Shown here: positions 27,392 to 35,647 of the stretch, one piece after another | Layout: each line of letters opens with the position of its first letter | How positions within the stretch are numbered: the first letter of the stretch is position 1 | Source of the DNA: Coraliomargarita algicola | Lineage (GTDB): Bacteria; Verrucomicrobiota; Verrucomicrobiia; Opitutales; Coraliomargaritaceae | Assembly: GCF_033878955.1 (NCBI RefSeq) | Contig: NZ_CP138858.1 | Coordinates: forward strand, 1,116,001-1,180,000 | Reading direction: 5' to 3' | DNA: 64,000 bases | Notes under the pieces: model-generated | The model's database searches: none | What the model was told of the DNA's origin: nothing | Seen by the model: only the letters and a program-made list of their open reading frames with translations | Program-made: the position numbers and the translations under genes

Positions 27392-28984
27392 CTAAATCTC
27401 CGATTCCAAAAAGATCCAATCCACAACATTTAATCCGCTACGATGCAAGGCTTGTGCATATTCGTTCTTTTGAATCAAGCTATTGGGAGAGTTCATCACC
27501 ATCTGGATGTTAAGACTGGGCAAATGACTCTTCAAAATCTGAAAGACACACTCGTAATCACGCTGATCAAAGGGAACTCCTAATTTACGATACGACTCAC
27601 GTGTATCGTAACTCGTGTTTTGCTCTAAAAACATTCGGTCGAGTGAAAACGCACCGAAGCCCGCCCCACGTCCGTCTTGGTATACCAGTACCACCGCGCC
27701 ACTCCCATAGCGCACGATGTGTTGAATCGCACGGTTGTACTTTGCCTTATTATCATCCACCTTCACCGGAAAACGATTTAGAATAGACTCACTTTGAATT
27801 CGTACGATCGGCCGGTCATAGGACTTCGGATTCCCGTAAGTGAGCACCACAAAATCATCACCACTCACCACGTCGTAATAAACATGCACTCGAAACCAAT
27901 AGGGTTCATATAATAAGCGCGCAAAAGGATTCACCTTGGGGTCTTTCCCCATTGCTTCGATGGCTTTGGAATCAATTTTCAAGATCAATCGGTTCCCCCG
28001 AATCGATTCAAACTCACGAATCATCGGGCTGCGTCCCATCGTATGCGGCTCCAGATCGGAATCGCCCAACATCTCCCTCACGGCATCATAAGAAATCACC
28101 ACCTCATCATCCAAAGGGCGAATCGGCAGAAAGTAACTAGCCATATAAATAAAGCGTTCCGCTTGCTTCAAGCGCACCGGCTTAAACGGAATGACTGGCT
28201 CCGGTAATTGTATGTCAGCGAGAGGAAGCTCATTCGGGCGGGAAAGCTCATGTCCCGACTCCTGTTTCGATTTCAAATAAAACAAGTTAAAGGGCCCCGG
28301 TTCATATTCAATAGCTTCTGTCCGTTCAACCGTTAGACCATTTCTTTGCATGGCTGCAACCTTGTCTGGGTTATTTGTTAGCACCACCCACTTGGCATCG
28401 ATATTAAGAATGTGTACGATATCTGAAATGTTCAGATATTGACGATAGTCCTTTTTCAATCCGAGCGTCTTGTAGGCATCAAAGGTAGACAGAGTATCCC
28501 CACTGGCTTGCACCAGCATCCGGTCGCGCGCTTTTGCAGAATAGCCAACGCCACGTCCCTCCTGTAGTAAATAAAAGAGCACTCCATGCCCATAGCTTGC
28601 GATCTTCTCCATCGCACCTTCCAGCTGTTGCACACAGTCACAGTCACAGCCCCCCAGAGTCTCACTGGTCACACAACTGGAGTGCATGCGTGTATAAAGC
28701 ACTTCGGCGTTGATGATATCACCATAAGTCAGCGCTATGATATAGCCTTTATGAATAATATCTTGAAAAATACAGGCGCAAAAGTCGCCGAAACGTGTCG
28801 GCACTTGAGTCTTAGCCAGAAACACCGTGGTGCCGTAGACGGGATGCTTATCCGGTTCATTCTCGCCGATGACAGAAGCATCTACCGAGTAGGCACGCAG
28901 CCACTCGGGGAGGTTGTTAATATCAATATGATCCCGCTTGGGAGAAGCCCCAAGCTCGGTGGTAGTCGAAGTAGTTGAACACAT
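27392..28984 (-). CDS. tandem GTP cyclohydrolase II-like protein
   Basis: 530 residues made of two GCH-II-like halves. The first (about 45-235) keeps the zinc ligands with canonical spacing (SSC at 104, CDC at 115/117), LLQEGRGVGYSAKARD, and VVLTNNPDKVAAM. The second (about 275-530) keeps the fold motifs LVYQDGRGAGFGAFSLDR and YRKLGVPFDQRDYE, but the zinc cysteines are replaced (SESILNRFPVKVDD) and LTNNP becomes MNSPN, so it is probably not a GTP cyclohydrolase. RibA-type enzymes open GTP in riboflavin synthesis; no DHBP synthase domain or other rib gene is nearby. With the SIS protein it may act in a separate nucleotide-derived pathway. Confidence 0.8.
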   Translation of the reverse strand: MCSTTSTTTELGASPKRDHIDINNLPEWLRAYSVDASVIGENEPDKHPVYGTTVFLAKTQVPTRFGDFCACIFQDIIHKGYIIALTYGDIINAEVLYTRMHSSCVTSETLGGCDCDCVQQLEGAMEKIASYGHGVLFYLLQEGRGVGYSAKARDRMLVQASGDTLSTFDAYKTLGLKKDYRQYLNISDIVHILNIDAKWVVLTNNPDKVAAMQRNGLTVERTEAIEYEPGPFNLFYLKSKQESGHELSRPNELPLADIQLPEPVIPFKPVRLKQAERFIYMASYFLPIRPLDDEVVISYDAVREMLGDSDLEPHTMGRSPMIREFESIRGNRLILKIDSKAIEAMGKDPKVNPFARLLYEPYWFRVHVYYDVVSGDDFVVLTYGNPKSYDRPIVRIQSESILNRFPVKVDDNKAKYNRAIQHIVRYGSGAVVLVYQDGRGAGFGAFSLDRMFLEQNTSYDTRESYRKLGVPFDQRDYECVFQILKSHLPSLNIQMVMNSPNSLIQKNEYAQALHRSGLNVVDWIFLESEI

Positions 28985-29084
28985 AATTTTTTATTGTGTA
29001 AATTCATTAGCATGCTTCATGCCAGCTATCATTGGCACGCAGGCTGCACTGTTGAGGCTTAAAATTTCAAATTAATACACGATC

Positions 29085-29126
29085 AATGTTGGACCTTCAG
29101 CCTTCGACGTTCATATTCGACATTAT
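29085..29126. repeat. dispersed GACGTTC-type repeat, short copy
   Basis: ATGTTGGACCTTCAGCCTTC followed by GACGTTCATATTCGACAT, immediately upstream of the glycerate kinase start. It is a diverged copy of the element at 20514. Confidence 0.5.
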
Positions 29127-29128
29127 AT

Positions 29129-30304
29129 ATGCATATTCTAGCCGCCTTCGATAAGTTCAAAGATTCCATGCCCGCCGATCGAGCTTGTGAAGCCGCCCTG
29201 AGCGGAGCACTTACAGCCCTGGGGGATACACACAGCTTCACAGCGGCACCGCTCACTGATGGCGGTGAAGGCTTCTGCCCAATACTGAGCCAATCAGTCG
29301 GAGGCTATATGGAATTTCACAAGGTCTGCGGACCGCTGGGCGAAGAAGTGGAAGCTCCGCTAGGCTGGGTCGAGGTGGAAAACATTCCAGAGAGCGCTCG
29401 CCAGTTTCTCGGCATTCAAAGTGGCAAGCTAGCCATTATTGAAATGGCTTCGGTCGCCGGACTGGAACAAGTGCCCGCAGCGCAGCGTCACCCGGGGCAC
29501 TGCACCACACGCGGCGTGGGCGAGCTCATACGTATCGCCGTAGCCGAAGAGGCCAACGCTATTTTACTGGGCATAGGCGGAAGTGCCACCAGCGACCTCG
29601 GGCTGGGTGCACTCGAAGCGCTGGGGCTGAACTTCTGTCCCAGCGGGCAAATCACCCCCGCACAATGGGACGCCATCGATACCATTACAGGCAGCATCGA
29701 GCTCGATGTGCCCCCCATCTACATTGCCTGCGACGTGGAAAACCCACTGCTCGGCGCACAAGGTGCCGCCGCGGTTTACGGCCCACAGAAAGGTCTCGCG
29801 CCCGATGAAATTGATGCCTTTGACGATGCCTCTGCACGTGTCGCCAAGCAATTATGCCATTTTTTTAAACAAGCAGAATCGCGGCTCAAGGTACCTGGCA
29901 GCGGTGCTGCGGGCGGGCTGGGCTTCGGACTCAATGTCGCCTTTGAAGCCAGCTATGTGCCAGGCTTTGAACTCGTCACCGCTTGGCTGGATCTCGCGAG
30001 TAAGATCAAAAACGCAGACCTGGTGCTCACTGGCGAAGGTAAATTCGACACCAGCTCGCTGGCAGGCAAGGGGCCCTACGCCCTACTCGCCGCTGCCTAC
30101 TCCAGCGACACTGATGCCATCTTGTTTGCCGGTTGCGCCGAAGACACAGCGGCACAAACAGTACGCGAACGCTTTCCCGGCACTGCCGTATACAGTATCA
30201 CTCCGGACCACATCCCGCTGGCCCAAGCACTCAAGGCCGCACCACAGCTGTTAATGCAAAAAGTATCCGAAGTATTGCAGAGCCGAAATGTATATGACCG
30301 CTGA
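29129..30304 (+). CDS. glycerate kinase, GarK/GlxK family
   Basis: 391 residues. N-terminal ILAAFDKFKDSMPADRAC and APLTDGGEGFCPIL are the family signatures; further motifs are LGIGGSATSDLGLGALEALG (about 150), GSGAAGGLGFG (about 257) and VLTGEGKFD (about 300). It phosphorylates D-glycerate to 2-phosphoglycerate in the cytoplasm, feeding glycolysis. It overlaps the DUF2062 gene by 17 nt and heads a three-gene unit to 32190. Confidence 0.92.
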   Translation: MHILAAFDKFKDSMPADRACEAALSGALTALGDTHSFTAAPLTDGGEGFCPILSQSVGGYMEFHKVCGPLGEEVEAPLGWVEVENIPESARQFLGIQSGKLAIIEMASVAGLEQVPAAQRHPGHCTTRGVGELIRIAVAEEANAILLGIGGSATSDLGLGALEALGLNFCPSGQITPAQWDAIDTITGSIELDVPPIYIACDVENPLLGAQGAAAVYGPQKGLAPDEIDAFDDASARVAKQLCHFFKQAESRLKVPGSGAAGGLGFGLNVAFEASYVPGFELVTAWLDLASKIKNADLVLTGEGKFDTSSLAGKGPYALLAAAYSSDTDAILFAGCAEDTAAQTVRERFPGTAVYSITPDHIPLAQALKAAPQLLMQKVSEVLQSRNVYDR

Positions 30305-30956
30305 GGAGTCAGAGCTCAACAAAACACGATGGCGACGCATCCGAAGAGTCAAAAAATGGCTGCGTCCCCTCCCCCGGCGTACCAACATACACCGTTATCC
30401 CATTCTAAAATTCTTCTCTGAGTCAGCTCGTAAACGTATTTATATATGGAGCTTTCGAGTCGAGAATGCCGTGCCCGCGATCTACGCCGGCAGCATTCTG
30501 ACTCTCATGCCACTGTATGGCATACAAGTGCCACTGGCATTCCTGCTTGCGCTTTTACTACGTGCCAATCTGCCAATCCTCGCTGGATTACAAATAGTCT
30601 CCAACCCGATTACCGTACTCCCAATCTGGTATGCGGCCTACCAGACAGGTCGCATATTCCTCAGCCTGATCGGGGTAAAAGTGGCCCCACTCAATCACGA
30701 AGAGGTGCGGCTCTTACTGGATAACTTCATCCACGGCGCATGGGGCAATAAATTCGATAACATCGCCACCGTATTCGGCGTTACAAACCTCGGTGCTATC
30801 ATCATTGGCACCTTCTTCGGCTTGATCGGCAGCGTCATTTACCGGATCATCGCCAATCGCACTGCCGCCAGCTACGCATTACTGCGCGCAAAAATTAACG
30901 ACCGTAAATTGAAGTCAGATTCTCAGACGCCTGCTAAAGATTCTACCAATGATTAA
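30288..30956 (+). CDS. DUF2062 membrane protein
   Basis: 222 residues. A basic N-terminus (about 1-55, WRRIRRVKKWLRPLPRR) is followed by three hydrophobic segments (about 62-85, 92-125, 160-185) with GIQVPLAFLLALLLRANLP and LQIVSNPITVLPIWYAAYQTG, typical of DUF2062. The family is of unknown function, with some members fused to or neighbouring glycosyltransferases. It overlaps both neighbours (17 nt and 8 nt). An ATG at 30294 is an alternative start. Confidence 0.85.
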   Translation: MYMTAEESELNKTRWRRIRRVKKWLRPLPRRTNIHRYPILKFFSESARKRIYIWSFRVENAVPAIYAGSILTLMPLYGIQVPLAFLLALLLRANLPILAGLQIVSNPITVLPIWYAAYQTGRIFLSLIGVKVAPLNHEEVRLLLDNFIHGAWGNKFDNIATVFGVTNLGAIIIGTFFGLIGSVIYRIIANRTAASYALLRAKINDRKLKSDSQTPAKDSTND

Positions 30957-32190
30957 AAAGCTCTGCCTCTTATTACTCCCCTTACTACTCTGGACAGGGC
31001 TCGCCCAGGCCGCGCCAATTTACCTGGGCATCGATGTACTCGAACAAAGTGGTTTCCGAGCCATCGCCGGTAAACGCGTGGGACTACTCACCCACCCGGC
31101 AGGACTCAACCGCCGCGGCGAGAGCAGTATCGATGTCCTGCGCCGCGCTCCCAATGCCCGACTGGTCGCACTTTTCGGCCCCGAACACGGCATCTATGGC
31201 GACGAAAAAGCCAACGTTCCAGTCGACGACAAGATCGACCCGCGCACGGGGCTCCCCGTTTACTCGCTCTACGGCCAATACCGCAAACCCACCGCCAAAA
31301 TGCTGGCGGGGCTGGATGCCCTGGTCATCGACTTACAGGACGTCGGCGTGCGCTCCTACACCTACGTCAGCTGCATGCGCTACGCCATGGAAGCCTGCTT
31401 TGAAAACGGCGTCGAAGTCATTATCCTCGATCGCCCCAACCCTCTCGGTGGCCTCAAAGTCGACGGCCCCCCACTCGACCGTGAATGGCGCAGCTACGTT
31501 GGCGCATTTCATGTGCCCTACGTGCACGGCCTCACCATTGCCGAACTCGCACGCATCGCCAAACACTCCCCAGGTTGGATGGAAACACCCAATGCCACAC
31601 GCGAAAAAGGCAAGCTCAGCATTGTGCCGATGCAAGGCTGGACTCGTGATATGCTGTGGACCCAAACCGGCCTCCGCTGGGTGCCCACCTCGCCCTACAT
31701 CCCCGACCTCTCCGCAGTGCTGGGCTACGCGATGACTGGTCTGGGAGCACAAGAAGGCGGCTTTAGCCATGGCATAGGGACGCCCTATCCTTTTAGGCTC
31801 CTGCGCTTCTCAGGCAAATCACCTGCCGAGCTGAAAGCTGCACTGGAAGCCAAACACATACCAGGCCTGAGCTACCGCATCGTCGACACCCAAAGTGCTG
31901 CCGGCGCGCCCCTCACCGGCGTCTATGTCAGTGTCGTCAATTGGAGTCGTGTCCGGCCCACCGAGCTCAGTTTCCACATGATGCAACTCGCGGCCGCATG
32001 GTCGGTCAGTAATCCCTTTGCCGCCTCCAAGAACCCCGCACTCTTTAATAAACACGTCGGTAGCACCGCTTGGTGGGACGAAATCAAACAACGTGGCGCC
32101 CAAGCCCGCGTCAACGCCTTCGTCAACCAATGGGAAAAGCAAGCTCAGGACTTCCAAGATGAAGCCAAGCGCTTCTGGCTCTACCGCTAG
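30949..32190 (+). CDS. namZ: DUF1343 / NamZ-type exo-beta-N-acetylmuramidase
   Basis: 413 residues with a signal peptide (cleavage near AQAAP, about 21). Family motifs: GKRVGLLTHPAGLNRRG, LVALFGPEHGIYGDEKA, VDLQDVGVRSYTYVSCMRYAMEAC in two steps, ILDRPNPLGG and GTPYPFRLL. Characterised NamZ enzymes release MurNAc from peptidoglycan fragments outside the cytoplasm. It is the last gene of the glycerate kinase unit. The symbol is given by family resemblance. Confidence 0.85.
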   Translation: MIKKLCLLLLPLLLWTGLAQAAPIYLGIDVLEQSGFRAIAGKRVGLLTHPAGLNRRGESSIDVLRRAPNARLVALFGPEHGIYGDEKANVPVDDKIDPRTGLPVYSLYGQYRKPTAKMLAGLDALVIDLQDVGVRSYTYVSCMRYAMEACFENGVEVIILDRPNPLGGLKVDGPPLDREWRSYVGAFHVPYVHGLTIAELARIAKHSPGWMETPNATREKGKLSIVPMQGWTRDMLWTQTGLRWVPTSPYIPDLSAVLGYAMTGLGAQEGGFSHGIGTPYPFRLLRFSGKSPAELKAALEAKHIPGLSYRIVDTQSAAGAPLTGVYVSVVNWSRVRPTELSFHMMQLAAAWSVSNPFAASKNPALFNKHVGSTAWWDEIKQRGAQARVNAFVNQWEKQAQDFQDEAKRFWLYR

Positions 32191-32255
32191 TATCTCAACT
32201 GCTCTGCGCAAAAAACAGGTATCATGCTCGTGCCTATCAAAGTAGACTGGCACCA

Positions 32256-33215
32256 CTAGACTGCATCCACCCAGAGGGGCTTAACGATTTGCTCATAAGT
32301 ATGGCGAGCAATCATCAGGCTGGGCGAGATGACTGCTGTCGCCACTAAGTCGACCGCAATTTCACCCATATGAGATCGACGTTGATCCAAGCCCGCGCTC
32401 CGACCGGGCCGCGCATCCAAACTCACAAACGGGACATTGAGATGATCGCCATCACAGTTGCCAATCACTCCATCAATCCCCCGAAATTTCTTCAAGATCT
32501 GCGTCCAGTTGGGACTTTCATTCGCTGCTAAGAAACACACAGGAGCCTCCTCGGGCAGCCCCAGTGACTGATATTTCAATCTGAATGCCGCCTCATAACG
32601 AATTAAGTTTCGCCGAGTCGGGCGCTCTCGCAATACAAGCAGCGGACGTTCACAGCCCCTCTCCTGAATCGCATCCATAGCCATCATCATTCCACCAAAA
32701 GCTTCTGTGCGAACCGTGGACAGGCCATTCATTTCCCCTCCAAAACTAACCATCGCACATGCATCAAACACTTCCGGAAGAGGCTCTGGATGCGTGACGC
32801 CAGCCCACACGATTCCTTGAATTCCTCGTGCCCGTATGACGCCGCCCAGTGCCGCCAACGAAGCGTAATCGTCCACATAGAGTTCATTGGCCGAGAACCC
32901 GTGATGGCCAGCTCTTGTAGCCAACACTTTCCCCAACTCGCGATCAAATCGATTGCTGGCTCGCTCGCTCTGCCCTCCGAAAATAATAGCCACGTTTACA
33001 TGCGTCTTCGCAGGTCGCACAGCCCGTCGCTGAGCCATCCATGCAGATACCAAAGGATTCGGCCGGTAACCACCTGCAGCAGCCACTTGCAACACCCGCT
33101 CACGTGTTTCTTTCGAAGCCCGGGATTGGCCACGTAAGATCTTTGATACAGTCGTAAAATGCACCCCCGACTCGCAGGCTATCTGCCGGAGGGTCAGACA
33201 TTTTTTAATACTCAT
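32256..33215 (-). CDS. LacI-family transcriptional regulator
   Basis: 319 residues with an N-terminal HTH (LTLRQIACESGVHFTTVSKI, about 7-26) and hinge (YRPNPLVSAWMAQRR), then a sugar-sensing domain. The QRR motif after the hinge is like the regulator at 17696. It is divergent from the short-chain dehydrogenase at 33342 with a 126-nt intergenic region that contains CTTGTT/AACAAG inverted half-sites (about 33247-33270). It probably controls the catabolic genes that follow; the effector is unknown. Confidence 0.88.
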   Translation of the reverse strand: MSIKKCLTLRQIACESGVHFTTVSKILRGQSRASKETRERVLQVAAAGGYRPNPLVSAWMAQRRAVRPAKTHVNVAIIFGGQSERASNRFDRELGKVLATRAGHHGFSANELYVDDYASLAALGGVIRARGIQGIVWAGVTHPEPLPEVFDACAMVSFGGEMNGLSTVRTEAFGGMMMAMDAIQERGCERPLLVLRERPTRRNLIRYEAAFRLKYQSLGLPEEAPVCFLAANESPNWTQILKKFRGIDGVIGNCDGDHLNVPFVSLDARPGRSAGLDQRRSHMGEIAVDLVATAVISPSLMIARHTYEQIVKPLWVDAV

Positions 33216-33341
33216 ATTGGGCTACTTGTATCCCAACAGCTCGCTTGTTCAATCTCATATAACAAGTAACAATTTCAAACTCACTCGGCATCGAAAAACC
33301 GAGCTCACTGCCTCAAACAGAAAACCATACAAACGATTATA

Positions 33342-34076
33342 ATGGATATCCAATTACCCACAGCCATCGTCACTGGAGCCTCTAGCGGCTACGGTGTCGG
33401 CATCGCAAAAGTTCTCATTCAACGCGGTCACAATGTTTTTATCACCGCACGCAATGCCGAAAAACTCGAAGCCGTAGCTTCGCAAATTGGTGCCACTGCC
33501 ATCGTCGCAGACGCCACCAGTGGCAGCGATTGGGACCGTGTGATCGAAACCGTAATGAAAGCGACCGGGCACATCGATGTGCTCATCAACAACGCCGGTG
33601 CAGGCGGTAAAATTGCGCCCATCGAAGAACAGACTGATGAGGAGATCACGCAGACTTTAATGCTGAATTTAAACTCGGTGTTCTTCGGTTGCCGACGGGT
33701 TGCCCCCATCATGCGTCAAAGCAAGCGCGGCACGATCATCAACATTTCCAGCATCTGTGCTAAATATTCTTGGCCTGGATGGTCCGTCTATTCAGCGGCC
33801 AAGGCTGGTATCGAACGCCTCAGCAAAGGACTCTATCTGGAACTGCGCGAAGCGGGCGTGCGTGTCACCTGCCTCACGCCCTCTTGGGGAGACACTGAGT
33901 TTAGCCAAAATTCCAATATTGCAGGGCATCCATCACTGAGCCCCGAAATCCGAGCTGCGTGTACCAAGCCAGAGGAATTGGGAGAAATCGTCGCCAACAT
34001 TGTGACCACCCCACCCAACCTTGAAATCATTGAAATGACAGTCGTACCAAATGTGCAGGAGATCTCCCCGCTCTGA
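33342..34076 (+). CDS. SDR-family oxidoreductase
   Basis: 244 residues, classical short-chain dehydrogenase: TGASSGYGVGIAK (cofactor loop), NNAGAGG, INISSIC (catalytic Ser) and YSAAKAG (Tyr-Lys). It uses NAD(P)H; the substrate is unknown. It is the first gene of a plus-strand run with the FAD protein 47 nt downstream, suggesting successive oxidation steps. Confidence 0.88.
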   Translation: MDIQLPTAIVTGASSGYGVGIAKVLIQRGHNVFITARNAEKLEAVASQIGATAIVADATSGSDWDRVIETVMKATGHIDVLINNAGAGGKIAPIEEQTDEEITQTLMLNLNSVFFGCRRVAPIMRQSKRGTIINISSICAKYSWPGWSVYSAAKAGIERLSKGLYLELREAGVRVTCLTPSWGDTEFSQNSNIAGHPSLSPEIRAACTKPEELGEIVANIVTTPPNLEIIEMTVVPNVQEISPL

Positions 34077-34123
34077 GGGCTCCTCACGCTCCTGCGACGA
34101 ACTCTCACCGATCTCCACGAATT

Positions 34124-35530
34124 GTGAAATTTGACCTTATCATCGCAGGCGCGGGCAGTGGTGGGCTGGGCGCCGCCATTACTGCTGGCCGCTTAGGACT
34201 ACGAGTCGCATTAATCGAAGCAGCCAAGACCTTAGGAGGCAACGCCGCCCGCGGTGGGGTCAATTGCTGGGAGCCCGGCGTCGGCGGCACGGGCCTGCCT
34301 TTCGAAATCTATCGCCGACTTAAACAAATCCCCAAAGCCGTAGGCATTTATCGTCATGGTCGCCACCTTTGGCGAGACCCTAGCTTCCCTGGAGGTGAAT
34401 GCATACTCGATCCCTCTTTGCGCTATACCGATTCTCTGCGTCGTTTTCTCTTAGACGGCGAAGATAAACTGGATATCTGGCATGGCGTCCCCTTTGAGCC
34501 GAACGACTACGTAAAGGTGGTGAGTGAACTACTCAATGAAACTCAAAATATAACACTGTTTAGTGGCAGCGCCGTGACGTCGATCACTCAAAACGGACAC
34601 CGCATCAAAAGTGTCAGTCTGGACGATGGAACCACTCTGACCGCCGACACATTCATAGATGCGACTGCCAGCATTATTCTAGCTCGACTGGCTGGATGCC
34701 GAACCAGCCTAGGCCGTGAAAGTAGTCAAACCTATGGAGAGTCCGCGGCGCCTAAACAGGCTGACGACAGCCTGAACGCAGTCACTCAGCTTTACCGGGT
34801 CGATCCCCACTCCGGCCAGCCATCGATCGAGCCTTTGCCAGAGGGCATCCCCTCAGAATGTTGGTGGGCACCAAAATTTCCGAGCGCCGTGTTCAACCAA
34901 TATCCGCGAGGCGGCTGGAACGTAAATATGCTACCGACCATGGAGGCACGTGAATTTTCCAGTCTACGATATGACACCGCTCATAAAGAATGCGCTCGTC
35001 GCGTCCACGCGCACTGGCATCACATACAAACAGTTCTACCAGAGATGCAGTCATTTCGGTTGAGTTGGCTCGCCCCAGCCCTCGGTGTTCGCGAAGAACA
35101 ACGCCTCGTAGGCCGTTACGTGCTCACACAACAAGACCTCGATGACACACTAAAAAAGCAGCCCCACGACAACATCATCTGCATCGCAGATCACTCCAAA
35201 GACGTACACGGCGAAGTCCATGTCCACAAAGAACTAAGCTTCCCCTATGGCGTGCCCTATCGCTGCCTACTGCCAAGGGAGTTTGACAACTTACTAGTGG
35301 CCTGTCGCGGCGCGAGCTTCTCTGCAATCGCAGCCTCCAGCTGTCGACTCTCTCGAACAATGATGCAACTGGGCCAAGCAGCTGGAACCGCAGCCGCACT
35401 CGCAAAAGATCAACAGCTGGATGTTGCGGATGTGGATACCGGTGCACTTCGCACCAGCCTACGCAAACAACACATACAACTGGAGTGGCCCGCCTCGGAC
35501 AAACTACAACGCTATTTGCAGCGTGAATAG
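34124..35530 (+). CDS. FAD-dependent oxidoreductase (FAD_oxidored type)
   Basis: 468 residues, starting at a GTG. The N-terminal Rossmann motif FDLIIAGAGSGGLGAAITAGR is followed by LIEAAKTLGGNAARGGVNCW, typical of the PF12831 family. A C-terminal motif FDNLLVACRGASFSAIAASSCRLSRTMMQLGQAAGTAAAL closes the FAD site. Relatives oxidise or rearrange sugar-derived substrates, but none is assigned here. It follows the SDR gene by 47 nt. Confidence 0.83.
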   Translation: MKFDLIIAGAGSGGLGAAITAGRLGLRVALIEAAKTLGGNAARGGVNCWEPGVGGTGLPFEIYRRLKQIPKAVGIYRHGRHLWRDPSFPGGECILDPSLRYTDSLRRFLLDGEDKLDIWHGVPFEPNDYVKVVSELLNETQNITLFSGSAVTSITQNGHRIKSVSLDDGTTLTADTFIDATASIILARLAGCRTSLGRESSQTYGESAAPKQADDSLNAVTQLYRVDPHSGQPSIEPLPEGIPSECWWAPKFPSAVFNQYPRGGWNVNMLPTMEAREFSSLRYDTAHKECARRVHAHWHHIQTVLPEMQSFRLSWLAPALGVREEQRLVGRYVLTQQDLDDTLKKQPHDNIICIADHSKDVHGEVHVHKELSFPYGVPYRCLLPREFDNLLVACRGASFSAIAASSCRLSRTMMQLGQAAGTAAALAKDQQLDVADVDTGALRTSLRKQHIQLEWPASDKLQRYLQRE

Positions 35531-35647
35531 TCATAACTGAACATAGAATCGTTGGCAACAGCCCTTAGCAGATGTAAATAGAGATCAAGGCTACAGCCTA
35601 ACATTTGACAAATAGCAAATTAATCATCAGCACTGGTCATCTGCCCA

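Noticed and set aside
33247..33320. CTTGTT/AACAAG and CTCGG/CCGAG inverted repeats between the LacI gene and SDR
   Set aside because: Short and widely spaced; they may be operator halves but no second copy was found to support this.
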